64,000 bases of DNA from VRUE01 sp963764365 (lineage in GTDB: Bacteria; Actinomycetota; Thermoleophilia; Solirubrobacterales; 70-9): the NCBI GenBank assembly GCA_963764365.1, contig CAVXSI010000015.1, forward strand, positions 124,001 through 188,000. Direction: 5' to 3'. Made by a program: the position numbers and the translations under genes. Shown piece by piece: positions 1 through 7,849 of this stretch. The stretch's first letter is position 1, and the number at the start of each line of letters is the position of its first letter. The notes below the pieces were generated by a model. The model made no database searches, was not told the DNA's origin, and saw only the letters and a program-made list of their open reading frames with translations.

Positions 1-285
1 GCCGCCGCCGACCGTCGCCGCGACCACCGACTCGAGGTCGTCGACCAGCTCCGGGTATCCATAACCCCGGCCGGGGGGCGCCGGGTCGGACTCGCCGTGG
101 GCGCGGGCGTCGTAGGAGACGACCGCGTGGCCGGCCCGCCGCAGTGCCCGCGAGCCGTGGACGACGTAGCGGCGGCTGGCGGTGATCCCGTGACAGAGGA
201 CGACCGGCGTCCCCTCCCCCGCGACCTCGCCGCGGATCGCCAGGCCCTCGCCGGCCTCGAACTGCCGCGGATCGTCGGACGTCAC
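1..285 (-). CDS. alpha/beta hydrolase, N-terminal part only (runs off left edge)
   Basis: Ninety-five codons are visible, from a GTG at 285. The start overlaps the stop of the peroxiredoxin gene as GTGA, so the two are translationally coupled. The visible part has the alpha/beta-hydrolase oxyanion turn LCHG (residues 30-33) and the second-strand segment YDARAHGESD, typical of serine hydrolases and lysophospholipase-like enzymes. The nucleophile elbow and catalytic His lie outside the window, so the substrate cannot be guessed. Confidence 0.8.
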   Translation of the reverse strand, partial: MTSDDPRQFEAGEGLAIRGEVAGEGTPVVLCHGITASRRYVVHGSRALRRAGHAVVSYDARAHGESDPAPPGRGYGYPELVDDLESVVAATVGGG

Positions 286-734
286 CCGACGGCGGCGACG
301 GCCGCTTCGATGTCGCCGACGGTCTCGTAGCTGAGCCCGGCCAGCGTCACCTTGCGGTGGCGGATCGTCCCCTCCTCGTCGATCACGAAGATCGCCCGCC
401 GCACCATCGGGCCGGCGACGACGCCGTAGGCGCGCGCCACCGACTTGTCGTCGTCGGCCAGCAGCGGCACGTTGAGGCTCTTCTCCTCGACGAAGCGCTC
501 GTGCGAGTCGACCGACTGCGGCGAGACCCCGAGCACGTCGGCGCCGACCGCGTCGAGCCGGTCGCCTTCGTCCCGGTAGGAGCAGAACTGCTTCGTGCAG
601 ACGGCGGTGAAGTCGCCCGGGTAGAAGGCGAGGACCAGCTTGCGGCCGCGGTAGTCAGCGAGGCGGTAGGTCCTGCCGCCGGTCCCGGGAAGCTCGAAGT
701 CCGGTGCCGGATCGCCCACGTCGACCTTCGCCAT
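282..734 (-). CDS. bcp: thioredoxin-dependent peroxiredoxin, BCP/PrxQ type
   Basis: 150 residues, the usual size for the bacterioferritin-comigratory-protein family. These cytoplasmic thiol peroxidases reduce hydrogen peroxide and organic hydroperoxides using thioredoxin. The active-site strand reads YPGDFTAVC, with the peroxidatic Cys at 46 and a second Cys at 51, the CX4C spacing that defines the atypical 2-Cys PrxQ group. The ATG at 734 is chosen over an upstream in-frame codon because it begins the conserved VGDPAPDF segment and lies 6 nt after a TACTCT -10 box. The downstream hydrolase overlaps by 4 nt. It is divergent from the epoxide-hydrolase-like gene. Confidence 0.93.
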   Translation of the reverse strand: MAKVDVGDPAPDFELPGTGGRTYRLADYRGRKLVLAFYPGDFTAVCTKQFCSYRDEGDRLDAVGADVLGVSPQSVDSHERFVEEKSLNVPLLADDDKSVARAYGVVAGPMVRRAIFVIDEEGTIRHRKVTLAGLSYETVGDIEAAVAAVG

Positions 735-740
735 GCGACC

Positions 741-746
741 AGAGTA
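741..746 (-). promoter_or_regulatory. -10 element TACTCT of bcp (leaderless)
   Basis: TACTCT ends 6 nt before the ATG at 734. With a TANNNT box this close, transcription should start at or next to the start codon, and no Shine-Dalgarno is present. Confidence 0.55.
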
Positions 747-763
747 GTGCAGCGACGGCGCTG

Positions 764-769
764 TAGGTT
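764..769 (+). promoter_or_regulatory. -10 element TAGGTT of the hydrolase gene (leaderless)
   Basis: TAGGTT is followed by 6 nt and then the ATG at 776. This favours 776 over the GTG at 770 as the start, giving a leaderless mRNA divergent from bcp. Confidence 0.55.
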
Positions 770-775
770 GTGCCG

Positions 776-1657
776 ATGGGCGCTCCACCCCATGTCGACG
801 GCGTCGGCCATCGCACCGTCCGCGCCCGCGGGCTGGACTTCCACGTCGCCGAAGCCGGCTCGGGCGAGGACGTCGTCCTCTGCCTGCACGGCTGGCCGCA
901 GCACTGGTACGAGTGGCGGCACCTGATGCCGGCGCTCGCCGACCGGCACCGGGTGCTGGCGATGGACCTGCGCGGCTTCGGCTGGTCCGACGCGCCGCGG
1001 GACGGCTACGAGAAGGAGAACCTCGCCGACGACGTGCTCGCCGTGCTCGACGCGCTGGGGATCGAGCGGGTGAAGCTGGTCGGCCACGACTGGGGCGGCT
1101 GGATCGGCTTCCTGCTCTGTCTGAGGGCGCCGCAGCGCTTCCAGCGCTACCTCGCGCTCAACATCCTGCATCCCTGGCTGAGCTGGCGCCGGGCCCTTCC
1201 GCACGCCTGGCGCTTCACCTACCAGCTGGTGATCCTGACGCCGGGGGTCGGCTACCGGCTGCACCGCGGCGGGCGCTTCGTGCCGCGGGTCCTGACCGGC
1301 GCCTCGACCGTCCGCGACGCCTGGGACGAGGCGACGCTGCGCAGCTTCGGCGACAACCTGGCCGAGCCCGAGCGGGCTCGGGCCGCGGTGCAGATGTACC
1401 GCGTCTTCAACCTGCATGAGGTGAGGCCGATCCTCGGCGGCCGCTACGCGGACGCCCGCCTCACGGTCCCGACCCGGATGCTGTTCGGCACCGACGACGC
1501 CGCGCTGCGACCCGAGCTGCTCGCCGGCTACGAGCGCCACGCCGACGAGATGTCGGTCGAGCTCGTCCCCGACTGCGGCCACTTCATCGCCGACGAGCGG
1601 CCGCAGCTGGTCGCCGAACGGGCGCGCGAGTTCTTCGCGGGCGGCTCGAAGGCCTGA
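776..1657 (+). CDS. alpha/beta hydrolase, epoxide-hydrolase-like
   Basis: 293 residues. The oxyanion motif HGWP (38-41) and the nucleophile elbow GHDWGG, with Asp near 105 in place of Ser, are the signature of epoxide hydrolases and haloalkane dehalogenases. The C-terminal DCGHF segment supplies the general-base His near 269. The HGxP motif and a cap rich in Trp and Tyr favour an epoxide hydrolase, but the substrate is unknown. The gene faces away from bcp. A methyltransferase gene starts 13 nt downstream, so the two may be co-transcribed. Confidence 0.85.
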   Translation: MGAPPHVDGVGHRTVRARGLDFHVAEAGSGEDVVLCLHGWPQHWYEWRHLMPALADRHRVLAMDLRGFGWSDAPRDGYEKENLADDVLAVLDALGIERVKLVGHDWGGWIGFLLCLRAPQRFQRYLALNILHPWLSWRRALPHAWRFTYQLVILTPGVGYRLHRGGRFVPRVLTGASTVRDAWDEATLRSFGDNLAEPERARAAVQMYRVFNLHEVRPILGGRYADARLTVPTRMLFGTDDAALRPELLAGYERHADEMSVELVPDCGHFIADERPQLVAERAREFFAGGSKA

Positions 1658-1669
1658 TATCCCAGCCGG

Positions 1670-2137
1670 GTGTCGACACCGCTGATAGCGCTCGCATCCG
1701 CGGTCCTGCGCGTCCCGGGGAAGCCGGAGCGGATCCTCGAGGTCGGCTGCGGCGACGGCGACGGCGTCCTCTTCCTCGCCCGCGAGTACCCCGCGGCGCG
1801 GGTGCGCGGCGTCGATCGCTCCGCGGAGGCGATCCAGGCGGCGTTCGCCCGGGTCGGGCTCGACCCCGAGGGCCGGGTCGCCTTCAAGCGCGCCGGCCGC
1901 CGCGCCCTCCCCTACCCCGACGGCTTCTTCGACCTCGTCGCCCAGGGGGACGGCCCGCTCCGCCCTGGCGAGCTGGCCCGGGTACTGGGACCCGGCGGCC
2001 ACCTGCTGCTGATCGGCGAGTGGCGGCTGGCCGAGTGGCGGCTGGCGCAGCACGGACTCGACCCGGTCGAGAGCGGCGAGGCCGGCGGCGAGCCGTTCCT
2101 GCTCGCGCTCCGCGCCCGCGAGGCAAGGCCTAAATAA
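1670..2137 (+). CDS. class I SAM-dependent methyltransferase (short)
   Basis: 155 residues from a GTG. Motif I (EVGCGDGDG, near residue 25) and an acidic residue after strand 2 (GVDRS) show a Rossmann-type SAM-binding domain. The motif IV region is weak and the protein is shorter than most members of the fold. It lies between the epoxide-hydrolase-like gene and a lipid-kinase-like gene with gaps of 12-13 nt, so it is probably in the same operon. The substrate is unknown. Confidence 0.7.
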   Translation: MSTPLIALASAVLRVPGKPERILEVGCGDGDGVLFLAREYPAARVRGVDRSAEAIQAAFARVGLDPEGRVAFKRAGRRALPYPDGFFDLVAQGDGPLRPGELARVLGPGGHLLLIGEWRLAEWRLAQHGLDPVESGEAGGEPFLLALRAREARPK

Positions 2138-2150
2138 GCTGCCACCCGCG

Positions 2151-3047
2151 ATGGACGTCGAGGGCATGCCGCTGGTGCTGCTGGTCAACCCGGCGTCGGC
2201 GCACGGCCGCACGCTGAAGCTGCTGCCACGGCTCGAGCAGGCGCTCGACGCGCGCCGGATCGCCTTCCGGGTCGAGCGCACCCGCGGCCTCGAGGACGGG
2301 GTCGAGCGGGCGCTGCGCGCGGCCGAAGCGGGCGAGCTGCCGGTGGTGGTCAGCGGCGACGGCCTGGTCGGCGCGGTCGGCGGCGCCCTGGCGGGGTCCG
2401 AGGTGCCGCTCGGCATCGTCCCCGGCGGCCGCGGCAACGATCTCGCCCGGGTCCTGGGCATTCCCGACGGCCCCGAGGCCGCGGCGGCGGTGCTGGCGGA
2501 CGGGCAGACGCGGCAGATCGACGTCGGCGAGGTCAACGGCAAGCGCTTCCTCGGCGTCGTCAGCGTCGGCTTCGACTCGATCGCCAACCGGCGCGCCAAT
2601 GAGACCAAGTGGCTGCGCGGCAACCTCGTCTACCTCTACGCCGGCGTGCGGACCCTGCTCGCCTGGAAGCCGGCGCGCTTCACGATCCGCGCCGGGGGCG
2701 AAAGCCTGCGCTTCAGTGGCTACTCGATCTCGGTCGCCAACAACCGCGCCTTCGGCGGCGGCATGTTCATCGCCCCGGCGGCCGAGTTGGACGACGGCGA
2801 GTTCGACGTGGTCACGATCGGCGAGGTCGGCAAGCTGAAATTCCTGGGTAACCTGCCGAAGGTGTTCAAGGGCACCCACGTCGAGGAGGACGAGGTCCGC
2901 GTCTTCCGGGCGTCGGGCCTCGAGCTGAACGCCAGCCGGCCCTTTCCTGTCTACGCCGACGGCGAGCACCTGACCGACCTGCCGGCCTCGCTGCGAGTGC
3001 TGCCGCGGGCGCTGAGCGTGATCGTGCCGGCGCAGCCCGACCCGTGA
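2151..3047 (+). CDS. diacylglycerol/lipid kinase family protein
   Basis: 298 residues, the size of the YegS/DgkB family of cytoplasmic lipid kinases. The N-terminal half has the strand LLVNPASAHGR and a nucleotide loop reading VVSGDGLVGAVGG, followed by PGGRGNDLAR, which matches the family's P-x-G-T-x-N-D-x-A-R motif. The usual GGDGT(I/V)NE loop is altered here: SGDGL, without the Thr-Asn-Glu part. The C-terminal beta-sandwich (NNRAFGGGM, then a DDGEFDVV segment) is well conserved. The stop overlaps the murT start as GTGA. Confidence 0.82.
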   Translation: MDVEGMPLVLLVNPASAHGRTLKLLPRLEQALDARRIAFRVERTRGLEDGVERALRAAEAGELPVVVSGDGLVGAVGGALAGSEVPLGIVPGGRGNDLARVLGIPDGPEAAAAVLADGQTRQIDVGEVNGKRFLGVVSVGFDSIANRRANETKWLRGNLVYLYAGVRTLLAWKPARFTIRAGGESLRFSGYSISVANNRAFGGGMFIAPAAELDDGEFDVVTIGEVGKLKFLGNLPKVFKGTHVEEDEVRVFRASGLELNASRPFPVYADGEHLTDLPASLRVLPRALSVIVPAQPDP

Positions 3048-4435
3048 GCAGCGGGTCGACCGGGCCGCTGTTCGCGGCGAAGCGCCTTGCCGCCCGCGCG
3101 GTCGGCGCCGCCAGCCGGGCCAGTGGCCGCGGCGGCGGCACCACCCTGCCGGGTCGGCTGCTGCTGCGGATGGAGCCCGAGGCGATCGCCCGGCTGGGAA
3201 CCGGCCTGAGCCGCGGCACGACGCTGATCAGCGCGACCAACGGCAAGACGACGACGGCCGGGATGCTGGCGGCGTTGCTCGCCGCCGGGGGGCGCCGGCC
3301 CGTCCACAACCGCGCCGGCTCGAACATGACCTGGGGAATCGCGACGGCGTTGCTCGAACAGCGCGGAGAGGAGGGCCTGTTCGAGGTCGACGAGGCCTGG
3401 TTGCCGCAGGTAGCAGACCAGCTCGACCCGAGCCTGATCGTCCTCGGCAACCTGTTTCGCGACCAGCTCGACCGCTACGGCGAGACCGAGGCGCTGGCCG
3501 ACGAGTGGGCGCGGACGGTCGCCGCGCGCTCCGGGCGCAGCCGCTTCGTCCTCAACGCCGACGACCCGCTGGTCGCCGACCTCGGCCACGACGGCGGCGG
3601 CGAGCGGCGCGAGGGCATCGTCTACTTCGGCGTCGATGACGCCTCGCAGGCGCTGCCCGAGCTGCAGCACGCCTTCGACGCCAGGCACTGCCGCCGCTGC
3701 GGCCACCCCTATGCGTACGAGCGCGCCTTCGTCGGCCACCTCGGCCACTACTCCTGCCCCGGCTGCGGCGCCGAGCGACCGGCGCCCGACGTCGCGGCGA
3801 CGCGGGTCGAGCTGCACGGGATGAGCGGCTCGACCGTCGCCGTGCGGATTCCCGGCGGCGAGCTCGAGCTGCGCCTCCCCCTCCCCGGCCTCTACAACGT
3901 CTACAACGCCCTCGCCGCGGTGGCGGCGGCGATCGAGCTGGGGATCGAGCCGGAGCGGATTTCCGGCTCGCTGGCAGCGATCCGCGGCGCCTTCGGCCGG
4001 GTTGAGACGATCGCGATCGGCCCCAGGTCGGTCTCGATCCTGCTGATCAAGAACCCGGCCGGGGCGAATGAGGTGCTGCGCACGCTGGGGCTCGAGGCGG
4101 ACCGGTCGAAGCTCGACCTCTGGATCGCCCTCAACGACCGGATCGCCGACGGCCGCGACGTCTCCTGGGTCTGGGACGCCGACTTCGAGCTGCTGGCGGG
4201 CGCTGTGCGGCGGGTGACCTGCGCCGGCACGCGGGCGCCGGAGCTGGCGCTGCGGCTGAAGTACGCGGGGTGGCCGGTCGACGCGATCGTGGTCGACGGC
4301 GAGATCGAGCGGTCTCTGGACCGAGCGGTTGCCGAGGCTCCCGAGCGGCTCTTCGCCCTGCCCACGTACACGGCCCTTCTGGAACTGCACAAGGTTCTCT
4401 CCTCTCGGGGGCTCACCAAGGAGTTCTGGCGATGA
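3044..4435 (+). CDS. murT: lipid II isoglutaminyl synthase, MurT subunit
   Basis: 463 residues. MurT is the Mur-ligase-like subunit that, with GatD, amidates the alpha-carboxylate of D-Glu in lipid II at the inner face of the membrane. The ATP loop ATNGKTT is at 64-70. A four-Cys zinc ribbon inserted in the central domain (Cys 216, 219, 238, 241) is the hallmark that separates MurT from MurC-F. The C-terminal domain lacks the usual Mur-ligase substrate motifs, as in other MurT. GTG start, GTGA overlap with the upstream kinase gene and ATGA overlap with the downstream methyltransferase. gatD follows that methyltransferase. Confidence 0.93.
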   Translation: MSSGSTGPLFAAKRLAARAVGAASRASGRGGGTTLPGRLLLRMEPEAIARLGTGLSRGTTLISATNGKTTTAGMLAALLAAGGRRPVHNRAGSNMTWGIATALLEQRGEEGLFEVDEAWLPQVADQLDPSLIVLGNLFRDQLDRYGETEALADEWARTVAARSGRSRFVLNADDPLVADLGHDGGGERREGIVYFGVDDASQALPELQHAFDARHCRRCGHPYAYERAFVGHLGHYSCPGCGAERPAPDVAATRVELHGMSGSTVAVRIPGGELELRLPLPGLYNVYNALAAVAAAIELGIEPERISGSLAAIRGAFGRVETIAIGPRSVSILLIKNPAGANEVLRTLGLEADRSKLDLWIALNDRIADGRDVSWVWDADFELLAGAVRRVTCAGTRAPELALRLKYAGWPVDAIVVDGEIERSLDRAVAEAPERLFALPTYTALLELHKVLSSRGLTKEFWR

Positions 4436-5160
4436 GGGACGAGCCGCCCCCCGCCCGAGATGCGGAGGTCATCTGGCACGAGGTCGAGTGCGGGGGCTAT
4501 GCGGCTGATCTGCCTTTGTGGGAGCAGCTGGCGGACGAAGTCGAGGGGGCAATCCTGGACCTCGGCTGCGGGACCGGCCGTGTGGCGCGGCACCTGGCGC
4601 GGCGGGGACATGAGGTCGTCGGGTTGGACGCCGAGCCGGCCTTTGTGGCTGAGCTGGTGAGGGATGGGGTCGAGGCGGCGGTCGCTGACGCTCGGGATTT
4701 TGTGCTGGGGCAGGAGTGCGGGTTGGTAATCGCGCCGATGCAGCTTGTGCAGCTGTTCGCGGGCTCGGAGGAGCGAATCGCTTGCCTGCGCTGCGTCGAG
4801 CGGCACCTGGCGGATGGCGGGGCTGCCGCGTTTGCCATCGTGGAGTCCGTGCCCGTGGCAGTCGACACCGCACCGCCGCTGCCCGATACGCGGGAGGTCG
4901 ACGGGTGGGTCTACTCGAGCCTGCCGATCGAGACGGCCGTCGACGCGGAGGCGATCCGGGTTCGGCGGCTGCGGCAGACCGTCTCGCCCGCCGGCGCGCT
5001 GAGCGAGGAGGTCGACGACATTCTCCTCCGCACGCTCGACGCCGCGACCCTGGAGGCCGAGGCCGCCGCAGCGGGACTGCGACCGGCCGGGCGCCGCGCG
5101 ACCCCCCCCACCGACGCCCACGTCGGCTCGACCGTCGTCGTGCTCGGGAAGGAAGCCTGA
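4432..5160 (+). CDS. SAM-dependent methyltransferase coupled between murT and gatD
   Basis: 242 residues. The class I SAM-binding motif DLGCGTGRVARHLARRGHEV lies near residues 43-62, followed by GLDAEP. The start overlaps murT (ATGA) and the stop overlaps gatD (TGATG), so three proteins are made from one coupled message. murT and gatD are normally adjacent, so this gene interrupts an obligate pair without breaking coupling. That suggests, as inference only, a role on lipid II, on a related envelope substrate, or in small-molecule metabolism. The C-terminal 90 residues contain no motif I recognise. Confidence 0.8.
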   Translation: MRDEPPPARDAEVIWHEVECGGYAADLPLWEQLADEVEGAILDLGCGTGRVARHLARRGHEVVGLDAEPAFVAELVRDGVEAAVADARDFVLGQECGLVIAPMQLVQLFAGSEERIACLRCVERHLADGGAAAFAIVESVPVAVDTAPPLPDTREVDGWVYSSLPIETAVDAEAIRVRRLRQTVSPAGALSEEVDDILLRTLDAATLEAEAAAAGLRPAGRRATPPTDAHVGSTVVVLGKEA

Positions 5161-5894
5161 TGGAGCTGCGGCTGCTCGCCCTCTACCCGGAGCAGATGAA
5201 CATCTACGCCGACCGGGGAAACATCCTCTTCCTGCGGCGGCGGTGCGAGTGGCGCGGAATCGGCTTCTCCTACACGGCCGCCGGGCCCGGCGACGGCCTC
5301 GACCCCGGCGCCCACGACCTGCTCTACCTCGGCGGCGGCCAGGACCGCGACCAGAGGGCGGTCGCCGCCGACATGGTCGCCGGCAAGCGCGAGCCGATCG
5401 CCTCCGCCGTCGAGGACGGCGCCGTCCTGCTGGCGGTCTGCGGCGGCTACCAACTGCTCGGCCACAGCTACCAGCTCGGCGAGGAGAGGCTGCCGGGGCT
5501 CGGGCTGGTCGACCTCGAGACCGTCCGCGAGCCCGGGCCGCGGCTGATCGGCAACGTCGCGATCGAGGTCGACCTCGGCGACGGCCCCCGCACCGTCGCC
5601 GGCTTCGAGAACCACGGCGGCCGAACCTACCTCGGCGACGGCGCCGAACCGCTCGGCCGCGTCGTCTCCGGTTTCGGCAACAACGGCAAGGACGGCTTCG
5701 AGGGCGTCCGCCATGGCAACCTGATCGGCACCTACCTGCACGGGCCGCTGCTGCCGAAGAACGCCTGGCTCGCCGATCGCCTGATCTCCTGGGCGCTCGA
5801 GCGGCGCTACGGCTCGACGCCCGATCTGGCCCCGCTCGACGACGAGCTGGAGCTCGCCGCCGAGGCCTGCGCGCGGGACGTGGCGCTGGGCTAG
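5160..5894 (+). CDS. gatD: lipid II isoglutaminyl synthase, glutamine amidotransferase subunit GatD
   Basis: 244 residues. This CobB/CobQ-like class I glutamine amidotransferase supplies ammonia to MurT. The catalytic Cys is at 94 in LLAVCGGYQLLG, the same position as in the characterised Staphylococcus aureus enzyme, and the catalytic His is near 194 in GTYLHGPLLPK. The ATG overlaps the preceding methyltransferase stop. An open frame in the same phase begins further upstream but runs through the methyltransferase gene and is not the start. dut is convergent, 4 nt downstream. Confidence 0.94.
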   Translation: MELRLLALYPEQMNIYADRGNILFLRRRCEWRGIGFSYTAAGPGDGLDPGAHDLLYLGGGQDRDQRAVAADMVAGKREPIASAVEDGAVLLAVCGGYQLLGHSYQLGEERLPGLGLVDLETVREPGPRLIGNVAIEVDLGDGPRTVAGFENHGGRTYLGDGAEPLGRVVSGFGNNGKDGFEGVRHGNLIGTYLHGPLLPKNAWLADRLISWALERRYGSTPDLAPLDDELELAAEACARDVALG

Positions 5895-5898
5895 GCGG

Positions 5899-6330
5899 TC
5901 AGCGCCCGCTCGAACCGAAGCCACCGGCGCCGCGGGCAGTTCCGCTGAGCCCCTCGGCCTCGACCGGCTCCGGCAGGGCGACCGGCGCGATCACCAGCTG
6001 TGCGATCCGCTCGCCGGGCGCCACCTTGAAGGTCTCGGCCGGATCCGTGTTCAGCAGCAGCACCCGCACTTCGCCCCGGTAGCCGGAATCGATCAGACCG
6101 GGCGCGTTGACCAGCGCGATCCCGTGCTCCCGCGCCAGCCCCGACCGCGGCAGCACCAGCCCGGCATGCCCCTCCGGCACCTCCACCGCGATCCCGGTCC
6201 CGACGCCCCACCGCTCCCCCGGCCCGATATGAGCCGCCTCACACGCATACAGATCCAACCCGGCATCCCCGGCATGCGCCCGGGTGGGGACAACCGCCTC
6301 GTCTCTCAGCTTCACCACCGGAAGTTGCAC
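5899..6330 (-). CDS. dut: dUTP diphosphatase
   Basis: 143 residues, a trimeric cytoplasmic dUTPase hydrolysing dUTP to dUMP and diphosphate. All five family motifs are present: DAGLD (22-26), PRSGLA (61-66), NAPGLIDSGYRGE (75-87, with catalytic Asp 81), GERIAQLVI (107-115) and the C-terminal RGAGGFGSSG (133-142). The start is a GTG placed 8 nt after a TAGGGT -10 box, so the mRNA is probably nearly leaderless. The gene is convergent with gatD, and a palindromic element lies just upstream. Confidence 0.96.
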   Translation of the reverse strand: MQLPVVKLRDEAVVPTRAHAGDAGLDLYACEAAHIGPGERWGVGTGIAVEVPEGHAGLVLPRSGLAREHGIALVNAPGLIDSGYRGEVRVLLLNTDPAETFKVAPGERIAQLVIAPVALPEPVEAEGLSGTARGAGGFGSSGR

Positions 6331-6338
6331 GGTCGAGC

Positions 6339-6344
6339 ACCCTA
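6339..6344 (-). promoter_or_regulatory. -10 element TAGGGT of dut
   Basis: TAGGGT is followed by 8 nt and the GTG at 6330. The corresponding -35 position falls inside the left arm of the palindromic element at 6358-6479. Confidence 0.5.
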
Positions 6345-6357
6345 CAGCGCCTGCGCA

Positions 6358-6479
6358 GGGAGGGCGGGGGTGTCCCTCCGCGCAGCGGCGTCCTCTTTCT
6401 CGCCCCAGCCACGTCCGCGGACAGCCGCAGACGATCCTGGCGAGAAACCCAGCAAGCGGAGGGACACCCCCGCCCTCCC
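6358..6479. repeat. variable-arm palindromic element, copy D (dut-hflX)
   Basis: A perfect 24-bp inverted repeat (6358-6381 and 6456-6479) encloses a 74-nt core. Inside the core, TTTCTCGCC and GGCGAGAAA form an inner stem, and the right end reads ACCCAGCAA. The core is related to copy E at 37,451 in opposite orientation (TTGCTGGG, GAGGACGCCG), but the arms share no sequence with other copies. It fills most of the gap between two minus-strand genes, and its right arm ends 4 nt from the hflX stop. Confidence 0.85.
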
Positions 6480-6483
6480 CCTC

Positions 6484-7803
6484 CTACGCCGCCGCAGTGC
6501 GCAGGTCGTCGAACCGGTGCATCTCGGACACCGGCACCCGCGCGTGCACGAGCACCCCATCCTCCCGCTCGGTCCGCTCCAGATCCCCGGCCACCTCGTG
6601 CAGCTCGTGCAGCCGCGCCCCCTCGGAATAGGGGACCAGCAACTCGACCTCGGCGAGGGTGTCGGCGAAGGCCTCCTCGACCCGCTCGCGCAGCTCGCCG
6701 ATCCCCTCGCCGTCCAGCGCCGAGACCAGCACCGCGCCCGGGTGGCGCAGCAGCGCCTCGCGCCGCCCCTCGTCGTCGAGCAGGTCGGCCTTGTTCAGCA
6801 CCAGCAGCCGCGGCTTGTCGCCGGCGCCGATCTCCCCCAGCACCGCGTCGACCGCCTCGAGGTCGGCGATCCGCCGCGCCTCCGGCGCCGCGGCGTCGAC
6901 CACCTGCAGGATCAGGTCGGCCAGCACCGTCTCCTCCAGCGTCGCCTTGAAGGCCTCGACCAGCTGGTGCGGCAGCTTCTCGATAAAGCCGACCGTGTCG
7001 GTGACGAGGAAGTCGCGACCCGAGAGCTCGACGCTGCGGGTGGTCGGGTCGAGCGTGTGGAACAGTCGGTCGCCGACCCCGACCTCCTTGCCCCCGGTCA
7101 GCGCGTTCAGCAGCGTCGACTTGCCGGCGTTGGTGTAGCCGGCCAGGGCGACCCGGGGCAGCGAGGAGCGCTCCCGCCGCGCCCGCATCACACCGCGATT
7201 GCGCTCCAGTCGCTGCAGGCGGCGTCGCAGAGCGGCGATCCGGTCGCGGGCGAGGCGGCGGTCGGTCTCGATCTGACTCTCGCCCGGGCCCCTGGTGCCG
7301 ATCCCGCCGCCGAGCCGCTCGAGGTGGGTCCACAGCCCCCGCATCCGCGCCAGGTTGTACTCGAGCTGGGCCAGCTCGACCTGCAGCTTGCCCTCGGCGG
7401 AGTGGGCGTGGTCGGCGAAGATGTCGAGGATCACCGCGGTGCGGTCGATCACCGGCACGCCGAGCGCGCTCTCGAGATTGCGCTCCTGGCGCGGCGCCAG
7501 CTCGTCGTCGCAGGCGACCAGGTTGGCGTCACATGCGGCGATCTGCTGCTTCAGCTCGGCCAGCTTGCCGCGGCCGACGTAGCGGTCGGGGTCGGGCGCG
7601 GCGCGCTGCTGCACCGCCTCGCCGGCGGTCGCCACCCCGGCGGTCCGCAGCAGCTCCTTCAGCTCGCCCAGCGGATCGCCCTGCTCGCGGCCGTCGACGA
7701 CGCCGAGCGCCAGCGCCCGCTGGCGCGCCCGGGAGTTGCTGAGGCCGGCGCCGTTCGCGCTGTAGCGCGTCTGCGTGTTGCGGCCGTTTCTCGATCGATC
7801 CAC
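6484..7803 (-). CDS. hflX: GTPase HflX (ribosome-splitting factor)
   Basis: 439 residues, a normal HflX length. An N-terminal HflX domain (RYVGRGKLAELK and a segment ending at GTRGPGE) precedes a TRAFAC GTPase domain with P-loop AGYTNAGKST, switch DTVGFIEKLP and NKADLL. HflX binds the 50S subunit and splits stalled or stressed ribosomes. The frame is open for 124 more codons upstream, but that part antiparallels the epimerase gene. The GTG at 7803 lies 8 nt after a TACAAT box and is taken as start. The gene is divergent from the epimerase. Confidence 0.95.
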   Translation of the reverse strand: MDRSRNGRNTQTRYSANGAGLSNSRARQRALALGVVDGREQGDPLGELKELLRTAGVATAGEAVQQRAAPDPDRYVGRGKLAELKQQIAACDANLVACDDELAPRQERNLESALGVPVIDRTAVILDIFADHAHSAEGKLQVELAQLEYNLARMRGLWTHLERLGGGIGTRGPGESQIETDRRLARDRIAALRRRLQRLERNRGVMRARRERSSLPRVALAGYTNAGKSTLLNALTGGKEVGVGDRLFHTLDPTTRSVELSGRDFLVTDTVGFIEKLPHQLVEAFKATLEETVLADLILQVVDAAAPEARRIADLEAVDAVLGEIGAGDKPRLLVLNKADLLDDEGRREALLRHPGAVLVSALDGEGIGELRERVEEAFADTLAEVELLVPYSEGARLHELHEVAGDLERTEREDGVLVHARVPVSEMHRFDDLRTAAA

Positions 7804-7811
7804 TCGAACCG

Positions 7812-7817
7812 ATTGTA
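7812..7817 (-). promoter_or_regulatory. -10 element TACAAT of hflX
   Basis: TACAAT lies 8 nt before the GTG at 7803. There is no ribosome binding site between, which is consistent with a leaderless message. Confidence 0.6.
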
Positions 7818-7836
7818 GGCGGGCGGGCGGTGCGGA

Positions 7837-7842
7837 TAGGCT
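7837..7842 (+). promoter_or_regulatory. -10 element TAGGCT of the epimerase gene
   Basis: TAGGCT ends 7 nt before the ATG at 7850. This gives a leaderless promoter back to back with that of hflX. Confidence 0.55.
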
Positions 7843-7849
7843 TTGATCG

